Source of the DNA: Amblyomma americanum
Lineage: Eukaryota; Arthropoda; Arachnida; Ixodida; Ixodidae
Assembly: GCF_052857255.1 (NCBI RefSeq)
Contig: NC_135502.1
Span: 152,899,868 to 152,963,867, forward strand
Length of the DNA: 64,000 nucleotides
Direction: 5' to 3'
Positions 13,399 through 27,351 of this stretch are shown here, one piece after another; position 1 is the stretch's first letter, and every line of letters starts with the position of its first letter. The position numbers and the translations under genes were made by a program. Below the pieces are notes generated by a model. The model was not told the DNA's origin. It saw only the letters and a program-made list of their open reading frames with translations, and made no database searches.

Positions 13399-13613
13399 GG
13401 CCCATAGTGGGCATGACGATCGTAATCAGAATGAGGTGCATCGTGGGCACCACGATCGTAATCAGAGCAAGATCCATAGTGGGCACGACGATCCTGATCA
13501 GGGCGAGATCCATAGTGGGCACGACGATCGTGATCAGAGTGAGATCCATAGTGGGCACGATGATCGTAATCAGAGCGAGATCCATATTGGGCACGACGAC
13601 CGTAATCAAATGA
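13399..13613 (+). repeat. 215-bp module
   Basis: Same module as 6494-6708 with the AATGAGGCCC start, but with GGGCACGATG and not GGGCAGGATG near its end. Confidence 0.86.
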
Positions 13614-14332
13614 GGTCCATAGTGGGCATGACGATTGTAATCAGAATGAGGTCCATAGTGGGCACGACGATCGTAATCAGAATGAGGTCCATAGTGGGCA
13701 CGACGATCGTAATCAGAGCAAGATCCATAGTGGGCATGACGATCGTAATCATAATGAGGTCCATAGTGGGCACGACGATCGTAATCAGAATGAGGTCCAT
13801 ACTGGGCATGACGATTGTAATCAGAATGAGGCCCATAGTGGGCTCGACGATCGTAATCAGAGCGAGATCCAGAGTGGGCACGACGATCGTAATCAGAGCG
13901 AGATCCATAGTGGACATGACGATCGTAATCTATATGAGGTCCATAGTGGGCACGACGATCGTAATCAGACTGTGGTCCATAGTGGGCATTACGATCGTGA
14001 TCAGAATGAGGTCCATAGTGGGCATGACCATAGTAATCAGAATGAGGTCCATAGTGGGCACGACGATCGCAATCAGAGCGAGATCCATAGTGGGCACGAC
14101 GATCGTAATCAGAGCGAGATCCATAGTGGGCACGACGATTGTAATCAGAGCGAGATCCATAGTGGGCGCGACGAATGTAATCAGAATGAGGTCCATAGTA
14201 GACACGACGATCTTACTCAGAGCGAGATCCATAGTGGGCACGACGATTGTAGTCAGAGCGAGATCCATAGTGGGCACGATGATCGTAATCAGAGCGAGAT
14301 CCATATTGGGCACGACGATCGTAATCAAATGA
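13614..14332 (+). repeat. 719-bp module, copy 2
   Basis: Matches 6709-7427 at a constant offset of 6,905 bp. It carries AGTAGACACGACG near 14,208, shared with 18,361-19,079 but not with 6709-7427, so copies 2 and 3 are closest relatives. Confidence 0.86.
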
Positions 14333-16527
14333 GGTCCATAGTGGGCATGGCGATTGTAATCAGAATGAGGTCCATAGTGGGCACGACGATCGTAATCAGA
14401 ATGAGGTCCATAGTGGGCACGACGATCGTAATCAGAGCAAGATGCATTTTGGGCATGACGATCATAATCAGAATGAGGTACATCGTGGGCATGACGATCG
14501 TAATCAGAATGAGGTCCATAGTGGGCATGACGATCGTAATCAGAATGAGGTCCATAGTGGGCATGACGATCGTAATCAGAATGAGGTCCGTAGTGGGCAT
14601 GACGATCGTAATCATAATGAGGTCCATAGTGGGCACGACGATCGTAATCAGAATGAGGTCCATACTGGGCATGACGATTGTAATCAGATTGAGGCCCATA
14701 GTGGGCTCGACGATCGTAATCAGAGCGAGATCCATAGTGGGCACGACGATCGTAATCAGAGCGAGATCCATAGTGGGCATGACGATCGTAATCAGAATGA
14801 GGTCCATACTGGGCATGACGATCGTAATCAGAATGAGGTCCATAGTGGGCACGACGATCTTAATCAGAGCTAGATCCATAGTGCGCATGACGATCGTAAT
14901 CAGAATGAGGTCCATAGTAGGCACGACGATCGTAATCAGAGCGAGATCCATAGTGGGCACGACGATCGTAATCAGAGCGAGATCCATAGTGGGCATGACG
15001 ATCGTAATCATAATGAGGTCCATAGTGGGCACGACGATCGTAATCAGAATGAGGTCCATACTGGGCATGACGATTGTAATCAGAATGAGGCCCATAGTGG
15101 GCTCGACGATCGTAATAAGAGCGAGATCCATAGTGGGCACGACGATCGTAATCACAGCGAGATCCATAGTGGGAATGACGATCGTAATCAAAATGAGGTC
15201 CATAGTAGGCACGACGATCGTAATCAGAGCGAGATCCAGAGTGGGCACGACGATTGTAATCAGATTGAGGCCCATAGTGGGCTCGACGATCGTAATCAGA
15301 GCGAGATCCATAGTGGGCACGACGATCGTAATCAGAGCAAGATCCATAGTGGGCATGACGATCGTAATCAGAATGAGGTCCATACTGGGCATGACGATCG
15401 TAATCAGAATGAGGTCCATAGTGGGCTCGACGATCGTAATCAGAATGAGGTCCATAGTGGGCATGACGATCGTAATCAGAATGAGGTCCGTAGTGGGCAT
15501 GACGATCGTAATCATAATGAGGTCCATAGTGGGCACGACGATCGTAATCAGAATGAGGTCCATACTGGGCATGACGATTGTAATCAGATTGAGGCCCATA
15601 GTGGGCTCGACGATCGTAATCAGAGCGAGATCCATAGTGGGCACGACGATCGTAATCAGAGCGAGATCCATAGTGGGCATGACGATCGTAATCAGAATGA
15701 GGTCCATACTGGGCATGACGATCGTAATCAGAATGAGGTCCATAGTGGGCACGACGATCTTAATCAGAGCTAGATCCATAGTGCGCATGACGATCGTAAT
15801 CAGAATGAGGTCCATAGTAGGCACGACGATCGTAATCAGAGCGAGATCCATAGTGGGCACGACGATCGTAATCAGAGCGAGATCCATAGTGGGCATGACG
15901 ATCGTAATCATAATGAGGTCCATAGTGGGCACGACGATCGTAATCAGAATGAGGTCCATACTGGGCATGACGATTGTAATCAGAATGAGGCCCATAGTGG
16001 GCTCGACGATCGTAATAAGAGCGAGATCCATAGTGGGCACGACGATCGTAATCACAGCGAGATCCATAGTGGGAATGACGATCGTAATCAGAATGAGGTC
16101 CATAGTGGGCACGACGATCGTAATCAGAGCGAGTTCCATAGTGGGCACGACGATCGTAATCAGAGCGAGATCCATAGAGGTCATGACGATCTTAATCAGA
16201 GCGAGATCAATAGTGGGCATGACGATCCTAATCAGAATGAGGTCCATAGTGGGCACGACGATCATAATCAGAATGAGGTCCATAGTGGGCACGACGATCG
16301 TAATCATAGCGAGATCTATAGTGGGCATGACGATCGTAATCAGAATGAGGTGCATCGTGGGCACCACGATCGTAATCAGAGCAAGATCCATAGTGGGCAC
16401 GACGATCCTGATCAGGGCGAGATCCATAGTGGGCACGACGATCGTGATCAGAGTGAGATCCATAGTGGGCACGATGATCGTAATCAGAGCGAGATCCATA
16501 TTGGGCACGACGACCGTAATCAAATGA
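14333..16527 (+). repeat. Family I composite module with internal duplication, 2,195 bp
   Basis: 61 monomers minus one base. The segment starting at the GTCCGTAGTGGGC monomer near 14,585 is repeated from about 15,485, an offset of 900 bp (25 monomers), before the module joins the ATAGAGGTCATG to GTGCATCGTGGG tail. The repeat is in register with the 36-bp period. Confidence 0.85.
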
Positions 16528-16742
16528 GGTCCATAGTGGGCATGACGATCGTAATCAGAATGAGGTGCATCGTGGGCACCACGATCGTAATCAGAGCAAG
16601 ATCCATAGTGGGCACGACGATCCTGATCAGGGCGAGATCCATAGTGGGCACGACGATCGTGATCAGAGTGAGATCCATAGTGGGCACGATGATCGTAATC
16701 AGAGCGAGATCCATATTGGGCACGACGACCGTAATCAAATGA
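16528..16742 (+). repeat. 215-bp module
   Basis: Same as 4876-5090 at offset 11,652. This offset holds across about 4,700-7,430 versus 16,350-19,080, so a segment of about 2.7 kb is duplicated as one unit. Confidence 0.87.
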
Positions 16743-18145
16743 GGTCCATAGTGGGCATGACGATTGTAATCAGAATGAGGTCCATAGTGGGCACGACGAT
16801 CGTAATCAGAATGAGGTCCATAGTGGGCACGACGATCGTAATCAGAGCAAGATCCATTTTGGGCATGACGATCATAATCAGAATGAGGTACATCGTGGGC
16901 ATGACGATCGTAATCAGAATGAGGTCCATAGTGGGCATGACGATCGTAATCAGAATGAGGTTCATAGTGGGCATGACGATCGTAATCAGAATGAGGTCTA
17001 TAGTAGGCACGACGATCGTAATCAGACTGTGGTCCATAGTGGGCATTACGATCGTGATCAGAATGAGGTCCATAGTGGGCATGACCATAGTAATCAGAAT
17101 GAGGTCCATAGTGGGCACGACGATCGCAATCAGAGCGAGATCCATAGTGGGCACGACGATCGTAATCAGAGCGAGATCCATAGTGAGCACGACGATTGTA
17201 ATCAGAGCGAGATCCATAGTGGGCGCGACGAATGTAATCAGAATGAGGTCCATAGTAGGCACGACGATCTTACTCAGAGCGAGATCCATAGTGGGCACGA
17301 CGATTGTAGTCAGAGCGAGATCCATAGTGGGCACGACGATCGTAATCAGAGCGAGATCCACAGTGGGCACGACGATCGTAAACAGAATGAGGTCCATAAT
17401 GGGCACGACGATCGTAATCAGAGCGAGATCCATAGTGGGCACGACGATCGTAATCAGAGCGAGATCCATAGTGGGCACGACGATCGTAATCAGAGCGAGA
17501 TCCATAGTGGGCACGACGAAGGTAATCAGAATGAGGTCCATAGTAGGCACGACGATCTTACTCAGAGCGAGATCCATAGTGGGCACGACGATTGTAGTCA
17601 GAGCGAGATCCATAGTGGGCACGACGATCGTAATCAGAGCGAGATCCACAGTGGGCACGGCAATCGTAAACAGAATGAGGTCCATAGTGAGCACGATGAT
17701 CGTAATCAGAATGAGGTCCATAGTGGGCACGACGATCGTAATCAGAGCGAGTTCCATAGTGGGCACGACGATCGTAATCAGAGCGAGATCCATAGAGGTC
17801 ATGACGATCTTAATCAGAGCGAGATCAATAGTGGGCATGACGATCCTAATCAGAATGAGGTCCATAGTGGGCACGACGATCATAATCAGAATGAGGTCCA
17901 TAGTGGGCACGACGATCGTAATCATAGCGAGATCTATAGTGGGCATGACGATCGTAATCAGAATGAGGTGCATCGTGGGCACCACGATCGTAATCAGAGC
18001 AAGATCCATAGTGGGCACGACGATCCTGATCAGGGCGAGATCCATAGTGGGCACGACGATCGTGATCAGAGTGAGATCCATAGTGGGCACGATGATCGTA
18101 ATCAGAGCGAGATCCATATTGGGCACGACGACCGTAATCAAATGA
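16743..18145 (+). repeat. Family I 1,403-bp module
   Basis: Counterpart of 5091-6493 at the constant offset of 11,652 bp, with the same internal landmark order. Confidence 0.87.
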
Positions 18146-18360
18146 GGCCCATAGTGGGCATGACGATCGTAATCAGAATGAGGTGCATCGTGGGCACCAC
18201 GATCGTAATCAGAGCAAGATCCATAGTGGGCACGACGATCCTGATCAGGGCGAGATCCATAGTGGGCACGACGATCGTGATCAGAGTGAGATCCATAGTG
18301 GGCAGGATGATCGTAATCAGAGCGAGATCCATATTGGGCACGACGACCGTAATCAAATGA
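18146..18360 (+). repeat. 215-bp module
   Basis: Counterpart of 6494-6708 at offset 11,652, including the rare GGGCAGGATG variant. Confidence 0.87.
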
Positions 18361-19079
18361 GGTCCATAGTGGGCATGACGATTGTAATCAGAATGAGGTC
18401 CATAGTGGGCACGACGATCGTAATCAGAATGAGGTCCATAGTGGGCACGACGATCGTAATCAGAGCAAGATCCATAGTGGGCATGACGATCGTAATCATA
18501 ATGAGGTCCATAGTGGGCACGACGATCGTAATCAGAATGAGGTCCATACTGGGCATGACGATTGTAATCAGAATGAGGCCCATAGTGGGCTCGACGATCG
18601 TAATCAGAGCGAGATCCAGAGTGGGCACGACGATCGTAATCAGAGCGAGATCCATAGTGGACATGACGATCGTAATCTATATGAGGTCCATAGTGGGCAC
18701 GACGATCGTAATCAGACTGTGGTCCATAGTGGGCATTACGATCGTGATCAGAATGAGGTCCATAGTGGGCATGACCATAGTAATCAGAATGAGGTCCATA
18801 GTGGGCACGACGATCGCAATCAGAGCGAGATCCATAGTGGGCACGACGATCGTAATCAGAGCGAGATCCATAGTGGGCACGACGATTGTAATCAGAGCGA
18901 GATCCATAGTGGGCGCGACGAATGTAATCAGAATGAGGTCCATAGTAGACACGACGATCTTACTCAGAGCGAGATCCATAGTGGGCACGACGATTGTAGT
19001 CAGAGCGAGATCCATAGTGGGCACGATGATCGTAATCAGAGCGAGATCCATATTGGGCACGACGATCGTAATCAAATGA
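18361..19079 (+). repeat. 719-bp module, copy 3
   Basis: Counterpart of 6709-7427 at offset 11,652. It also shares AGTAGACACGACG with 13,614-14,332. Confidence 0.86.
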
Positions 19080-21706
19080 GGTCCATAGTGGGCATGGCGA
19101 TTGTAATCAGAATGAGGTCCATAGTGGGCACGACGATCGTAATCAGAATGAGGTCCATAGTGGGCACGACGATCGTAATCAGAGCAAGATGCATTTTGGG
19201 CATGACGATCATAATCAGAATGAGGTACATCGTGGGCATGACGATCGTAATCAGAATGAGGTCCATAGTGGGCATGACGATCGTAATCAGAATGAGGTCC
19301 ATAGTGGGCATGACGATCGTAATCAGAATGAGGTCCGTAGTGGGCATGACGATCGTAATCATAATGAGGTCCATAGTGGGCACGACGATCGTAATCAGAA
19401 TGAGGTCCATACTGGGCATGACGATTGTAATCAGATTGAGGCCCATAGTGGGCTCGACGATCGTAATCAGAGCGAGATCCATAGTGGGCACGACGATCGT
19501 AATCAGAGCGAGATCCATAGTGGGCATGACGATCGTAATCAGAATGAGGTCCATACTGGGCATGACGATCGTAATCAGAATGAGGTCCATAGTGGGCACG
19601 ACGATCTTAATCAGAGCTAGATCCATAGTGCGCATGACGATCGTAATCAGAATGAGGTCCATAGTAGGCACGACGATCGTAATCAGAGCGAGATCCATAG
19701 TGGGCACGACGATCGTAATCAGAGCGAGATCCATAGTGGGCATGACGATCGTAATCATAATGAGGTCCATAGTGGGCACGACGATCGTAATCAGAATGAG
19801 GTCCATACTGGGCATGACGATTGTAATCAGAATGAGGCCCATAGTGGGCTCGACGATCGTAATAAGAGCGAGATCCATAGTGGGCACGACGATCGTAATC
19901 ACAGCGAGATCCATAGTGGGAATGACGATCGTAATCAAAATGAGGTCCATAGTAGGCACGACGATCGTAATCAGAGCGAGATCCAGAGTGGGCACGACGA
20001 TTGTAATCAGATTGAGGCCCATAGTGGGCTCGACGATCGTAATCAGAGCGAGATCCATAGTGGGCACGACGATCGTAATCAGAGCAAGATCCATAGTGGG
20101 CATGACGATCGTAATCAGAATGAGGTCCATACTGGGCATGACGATCGTAATCAGAATGAGGTCCATAGTGGGCTCGACGATCGTAATCAGAGCGAGATCC
20201 ATAGTGGGCAAGACGATCTTAATCAGAGCTAGATCCATAGTGCGCATGACGATCGTAATCAGAATGAGGTCCATAGTAGGCACGACGATCGTAATCAGAG
20301 CGAGATCCATAGTGGGCACGACGATCGTAATCAGAATGAGGTCCATACTGGGCATGACGATTGTAATCAGAATGAGGCCCATAGTGGGCTCGACGATCGT
20401 AATCAGAGCGAGACCCAGAGTGGGCACGACGATCGTAATCAGAGCGAGATCCATAGTGGACATGACGATCGTAATCTATATGAGGTCCATAGTGGGCATG
20501 ACGATCGTAATCAGAATGAGGTTCATAGTGGGCATGACGATCGTAATCAGAATGAGGTCTATAGTGGGCACGACGATCGTAATAAGACTGTGGTCCATAG
20601 TGGGCATTACGATCGTGATCAGAATGAGGTCCATAGTGGGCATGACCATAGTAATCAGAATGAGGTCCATAGTGGGCACGACGATCGCAATCAGAGCGAG
20701 ATCCATAGTGGGCACGACGATCGTAATCAGAGCGAGATCCATAGTGGGCACGACGATTGTAATCAGAGCGAGATCCATAGTGGGCGCGACGAATGTAATC
20801 AGAATGAGGTCCATAGTAGGCACGACGATCTTACTCAGAGCGAGATCCATAGTGGGCACGACGATTGTAGTCAGAGCGAGATCCATAGTGGGCACGACGA
20901 TCGTAATCAGAGCGAGATCCACAGTGGGCACGACGATCGTAAACAGAATGAGGTCCATAATGGGCACGACGATCGTAATCAGAGCGAGATCCATAGTGGG
21001 CACGACGATCGTAATCAGAGCGAGATCCATAGTGGGCACGACGATCGTAATCAGAGCGAGATCCATAGTGGGCACGACGAAGGTAATCAGAATGAGGTCC
21101 ATAGTAGGCACGACGATCTTACTCAGAGCGAGATCCATAGTGGGCACGACGATTGTAGTCAGAGCGAGATCCATAGTGGGCACGACGATCGTAATCAGAG
21201 CGAGATCCACAGTGGGCACGGCAATCGTAAACAGAATGAGGTCCATAGTGAGCACGATGATCGTAATCAGAATGAGGTCCATAGTGGGCACGACGATCGT
21301 AATCAGAGCGAGTTCCATAGTGGGCACGACGATCGTAATCAGAGCGAGATCCATAGAGGTCATGACGATCTTAATCAGAGCGAGATCAATAGTGGGCATG
21401 ACGATCCTAATCAGAATAAGGTCCATAGTGGGCACGACGATCATAATCAGAATGAGGTCCATAGTGGGCACGACGATCGTAATCATAGCGAGATCTATAG
21501 TGGGCATGACGATCGTAATCAGAATGAGGTGCATCGTGGGCACCACGATCGTAATCAGAGCAAGATCCATAGTGGGCACGACGATCCTGATCAGGGCGAG
21601 ATCCATAGTGGGCACGACGATCGTGATCAGAGTGAGATCCATAGTGGGCACGATGATCGTAATCAGAGCGAGATCCATATTGGGCACGACGACCGTAATC
21701 AAATGA
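19080..21706 (+). repeat. Family I long module, 2,627 bp
   Basis: 73 monomers minus one base. It parallels 2177-4875: offset 16,903 on the left and 16,831 on the right, so two monomers (72 bp) are missing, near 20,320. Private changes include GAGACCCAGAGTGGGC near 20,412 and AATAAGACTGTGG near 20,582. Confidence 0.86.
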
Positions 21707-21921
21707 GGTCCATAGTGGGCATGACGATCGTAATCAGAATGAGGTGCATCGTGGGCACCACGATCGTAATCAGAGCAAGATCCATAGTGGGCACGACGAT
21801 CCTGATCAGGGCGAGATCCATAGTGGGCACGACGATCGTGATCAGAGTGAGATCCATAGTGGGCACGATGATCGTAATCAGAGCGAGATCCATATTGGGC
21901 ACGACGACCGTAATCAAATGA
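21707..21921 (+). repeat. 215-bp module preceding the 1,618-bp higher-order array
   Basis: Six-monomer module as at 4876-5090. It leads directly into two consecutive 1,403 + 215 units. Confidence 0.87.
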
Positions 21922-23539
21922 GGTCCATAGTGGGCATGACGATTGTAATCAGAATGAGGTCCATAGTGGGCACGACGATCGTAATCAGAATGAGGTCCAT
22001 AGTGGGCACGACGATCGTAATCAGAGCAAGATCCATTTTGGGCATGACGATCATAATCAGAATGAGGTACATCGTGGGCATGACGATCGTAATCAGAATG
22101 AGGTCCATAGTGGGCATGACGATCGTAATCAGAATGAGGTTCATAGTGGGCATGACGATCGTAATCAGAATGAGGTCTATAGTAGGCACGACGATCGTAA
22201 TCAGACTGTGGTCCATAGTGGGCATTACGATCGTGATCAGAATGAGGTCCATAGTGGGCATGACCATAGTAATCAGAATGAGGTCCATAGTGGGCACGAC
22301 GATCGCAATCAGAGCGAGATCCATAGTGGGCACGACGATCGTAATCAGAGCGAGATCCATAGTGAGCACGACGATTGTAATCAGAGCGAGATCCATAGTG
22401 GGCGCGACGAATGTAATCAGAATGAGGTCCATAGTAGGCACGACGATCTTACTCAGAGCGAGATCCATAGTGGGCACGACGATTGTAGTCAGAGCGAGAT
22501 CCATAGTGGGCACGACGATCGTAATCAGAGCGAGATCCACAGTGGGCACGACGATCGTAAACAGAATGAGGTCCATAATGGGCACGACGATCGTAATCAG
22601 AGCGAGATCCATAGTGGGCACGACGATCGTAATCAGAGCGAGATCCATAGTGGGCACGACGATCGTAATCAGAGCGAGATCCATAGTGGGCACGACGAAG
22701 GTAATCAGAATGAGGTCCATAGTAGGCACGACGATCTTACTCAGAGCGAGATCCATAGTGGGCACGACGATTGTAGTCAGAGCGAGATCCATAGTGGGCA
22801 CGACGATCGTAATCAGAGCGAGATCCACAGTGGGCACGGCAATCGTAAACAGAATGAGGTCCATAGTGAGCACGATGATCGTAATCAGAATGAGGTCCAT
22901 AGTGGGCACGACGATCGTAATCAGAGCGAGTTCCATAGTGGGCACGACGATCGTAATCAGAGCGAGATCCATAGAGGTCATGACGATCTTATACAGAGCG
23001 AGATCAATAGTGGGCATGACGATCCTAATCAGAATGAGGTCCATAGTGGGCACGACGATCATAATCAGAATGAGGTCCATAGTGGGCACGACGATCGTAA
23101 TCATAGCGAGATCTATAGTGGGCATGACGATCGTAATCAGAATGAGGTGCATCGTGGGCACCACGATCGTAATCAGAGCAAGATCCATAGTGGGCACGAC
23201 GATCCTGATCAGGGCGAGATCCATAGTGGGCACGACGATCGTGATCAGAGTGAGATCCATAGTGGGCACGATGATCGTAATCAGAGCGAGATCCATATTG
23301 GGCACGACGACCGTAATCAAATGAGGCCCATAGTGGGCATGACGATCGTAATCAGAATGAGGTGCATCGTGGGCACCACGATCGTAATCAGAGCAAGATC
23401 CATAGTGGGCACGACGATCCTGATCAGGGCGAGATCCATAGTGGGCACGACGATCGTGATCAGAGTGAGATCCATAGTGGGCACGATGATCGTAATCAGA
23501 GCGAGATCCATATTGGGCACGACGACCGTAATCAAATGA
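21922..23539 (+). repeat. 1,618-bp higher-order repeat, unit 1
   Basis: A 1,403-bp module (to 23,324) plus a 215-bp module (to 23,539): 45 monomers minus two bases, one lost at each CAAATGAGG marker. The next unit follows without a gap at exactly +1,618. A private CTTATACAGAGCG at about 22,989-23,001 replaces the usual CTTAATCAGAGCG and distinguishes this unit. Confidence 0.9.
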
Positions 23540-25157
23540 GGTCCATAGTGGGCATGACGATTGTAATCAGAATGAGGTCCATAGTGGGCACGACGATCGT
23601 AATCAGAATGAGGTCCATAGTGGGCACGACGATCGTAATCAGAGCAAGATCCATTTTGGGCATGACGATCATAATCAGAATGAGGTACATCGTGGGCATG
23701 ACGATCGTAATCAGAATGAGGTCCATAGTGGGCATGACGATCGTAATCAGAATGAGGTTCATAGTGGGCATGACGATCGTAATCAGAATGAGGTCTATAG
23801 TAGGCACGACGATCGTAATCAGACTGTGGTCCATAGTGGGCATTACGATCGTGATCAGAATGAGGTCCATAGTGGGCATGACCATAGTAATCAGAATGAG
23901 GTCCATAGTGGGCACGACGATCGCAATCAGAGCGAGATCCATAGTGGGCACGACGATCGTAATCAGAGCGAGATCCATAGTGAGCACGACGATTGTAATC
24001 AGAGCGAGATCCATAGTGGGCGCGACGAATGTAATCAGAATGAGGTCCATAGTAGGCACGACGATCTTACTCAGAGCGAGATCCATAGTGGGCACGACGA
24101 TTGTAGTCAGAGCGAGATCCATAGTGGGCACGACGATCGTAATCAGAGCGAGATCCACAGTGGGCACGACGATCGTAAACAGAATGAGGTCCATAATGGG
24201 CACGACGATCGTAATCAGAGCGAGATCCATAGTGGGCACGACGATCGTAATCAGAGCGAGATCCATAGTGGGCACGACGATCGTAATCAGAGCGAGATCC
24301 ATAGTGGGCACGACGAAGGTAATCAGAATGAGGTCCATAGTAGGCACGACGATCTTACTCAGAGCGAGATCCATAGTGGGCACGACGATTGTAGTCAGAG
24401 CGAGATCCATAGTGGGCACGACGATCGTAATCAGAGCGAGATCCACAGTGGGCACGGCAATCGTAAACAGAATGAGGTCCATAGTGAGCACGATGATCGT
24501 AATCAGAATGAGGTCCATAGTGGGCACGACGATCGTAATCAGAGCGAGTTCCATAGTGGGCACGACGATCGTAATCAGAGCGAGATCCATAGAGGTCATG
24601 ACGATCTTAATCAGAGCGAGATCAATAGTGGGCATGACGATCCTAATCAGAATGAGGTCCATAGTGGGCACGACGATCATAATCAGAATGAGGTCCATAG
24701 TGGGCACGACGATCGTAATCATAGCGAGATCTATAGTGGGCATGACGATCGTAATCAGAATGAGGTGCATCGTGGGCACCACGATCGTAATCAGAGCAAG
24801 ATCCATAGTGGGCACGACGATCCTGATCAGGGCGAGATCCATAGTGGGCACGACGATCGTGATCAGAGTGAGATCCATAGTGGGCACGATGATCGTAATC
24901 AGAGCGAGATCCATATTGGGCACGACGACCGTAATCAAATGAGGCCCATAGTGGGCATGACGATCGTAATCAGAATGAGGTGCATCGTGGGCACCACGAT
25001 CGTAATCAGAGCAAGATCCATAGTGGGCACGACGATCCTGATCAGGGCGAGATCCATAGTGGGCACGACGATCGTGATCAGAGTGAGATCCATAGTGGGC
25101 ACGATGATCGTAATCAGAGCGAGATCCATATTGGGCACGACGACCGTAATCAAATGA
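23540..25157 (+). repeat. 1,618-bp higher-order repeat, unit 2
   Basis: Repeats unit 1 monomer by monomer at +1,618. A third unit begins at 25,158 but departs after about 1.2 kb. The same 1,618-bp spacing separates corresponding points near 3759/5377 and 4913/6531. Confidence 0.9.
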
Positions 25158-27208
25158 GGTCCATAGTGGGCATGACGATTGTAATCAGAATGAGGTCCAT
25201 AGTGGGCACGACGATCGTAATCAGAATGAGGTCCATAGTGGGCACGACGATCGTAATCAGAGCAAGATCCATTTTGGGCATGACGATCATAATCAGAATG
25301 AGGTACATCGTGGGCATGACGATCGTAATCAGAATGAGGTCCATAGTGGGCATGACGATCGTAATCAGAATGAGGTTCATAGTGGGCATGACGATCGTAA
25401 TCAGAATGAGGTCTATAGTAGGCACGACGATCGTAATCAGACTGTGGTCCATAGTGGGCATTACGATCGTGATCAGAATGAGGTCCATAGTGGGCATGAC
25501 CATAGTAATCAGAATGAGGTCCATAGTGGGCACGACGATCGCAATCAGAGCGAGATCCATAGTGGGCACGACGATCGTAATCAGAGCGAGATCCATAGTG
25601 AGCACGACGATTGTAATCAGAGCGAGATCCATAGTGGGCGCGACGAATGTAATCAGAATGAGGTCCATAGTAGGCACGACGATCTTACTCAGAGCGAGAT
25701 CCATAGTGGGCACGACGATTGTAGTCAGAGCGAGATCCATAGTGGGCACGACGATCGTAATCAGAGCGAGATCCACAGTGGGCACGACGATCGTAAACAG
25801 AATGAGGTCCATAATGGGCACGACGATCGTAATCAGAGCGAGATCCATAGTGGGCACGACGATCGTAATCAGAGCGAGATCCATAGTGGGCACGACGATC
25901 GTAATCAGAGCGAGATCCATAGTGGGCACGACGAAGGTAATCAGAATGAGGTCCATAGTAGGCACGACGATCTTACTCAGAGCGAGATCCATAGTGGGCA
26001 CGACGATTGTAGTCAGAGCGAGATCCATAGTGGGCACGACGATCGTAATCAGAGCGAGATCCACAGTGGGCACGGCAATCGTAAACAGAATGAGGTCCAT
26101 AGTGAGCATGATGATCGTAATCAGAATGAGGTCCATAGTGGGCACGACGATCGTAATCAGAGCGAGTTCCATAGTGGGCACGACGATCGTAATCAGAGCG
26201 AGATCCATAGAGGTCATGACGATCTTAATCAGAGCGAGATCAATAGTGGGCATGACGATCCTGATCAGAATGAGGTCCATAGTGGGCACGACGATCATAA
26301 TCAGAATGAGGTCCATAGTGGGCACGACGATCGTAATCATAGCGAGATCTATAGTGGGCATGACGATCGTAATCAGAATGAGGTGCATCGTGGGCACGAC
26401 GATCGTAATCAGAGCGAGATCCATATTGGGCACGACGAATGTAATCAGAATGAGGTCCATAGTAGGCACGACGATCTTACTCAGAATGAGGTCCATAGTG
26501 GGCACGACGATCGTAATCAGAGCGAGACCCATAGTGGCCAAGACGATCGTAATCAGAATGAGGTCCATAGTGGGCACGACGATCGCAATCAGAGCGAGAT
26601 CCATAGTGGGCACGACGATCGTAATCAGAGCGAGATCCATAGTGGGCACGACGATTGTAATCAGAGCGAGATCCATAGTGGGCACGACGATCTTAATCAG
26701 AGCGAGATCCATAGTGGGCACGACGATCGTAATCAGAGCGAGATCCATATTGGGCACGACGAATGTAATCAGAATGAGGTCCATAGTAGGCACGACGATC
26801 TTACTCAGAGCGAGATCCATAGTGGGCACGACGATTGTAGTCAGAGCGAGATCCATAGTGGGCACGACGATCGTAATCATAATGAGGTCCATAGTGGGCA
26901 CGACGATCGTAATCAGAGCGAGTTCCATAGTGGGCACGACGATCGTAATCAGAGCGAGATCCATAGAGGTCATGACGATCTTAATCAGAGCGAGATCAAT
27001 AGTGGGCATGACGATCCTAATCAGAATGAGGTCCATAGTGGGCACCACGATCGTAATCAGAGCAAGATCCATAGTGGGCACGACGATCCTGATCAGGGAG
27101 AGATCCATAGTGGGCACGACGATCGTGATCAGAGTGAGATCCATAGTGGGCACGATGATCGTAATCAGAGCGAGATCCATATTGGGCACGACGATCGTAA
27201 TCAAATGA
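25158..27208 (+). repeat. Third 1,618-type unit running into a divergent segment, 2,051 bp
   Basis: 57 monomers minus one base. It follows the 1,403-bp module up to the GTGCATCGTGGGC monomer near 26,388, which here continues with CACGACG instead of CACCACG. From there it changes to a block with GGCCAAGACG (about 26,537) and two GGGCACGACGAATG monomers before resuming the family I tail. Confidence 0.85.
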
Positions 27209-27351
27209 GGTCCATAGTGGGCATGACGATTGTAATCAGAATGAGGTCCATAGTGGGCACGACGATCGTAATCAGAATGAGGTCCATAGTGGGCACGATG
27301 ATCGTAATCAGAGCGAGATCCATATTGGGCACGACGATCGTAATCAAATGA
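27209..27351 (+). repeat. 143-bp module
   Basis: Four monomers minus one base between two CAAATGAGG markers. Same-length modules lie at 29,870-30,012 and 63,461-63,603. It looks like a shortened relative of the 215-bp module. Confidence 0.86.
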
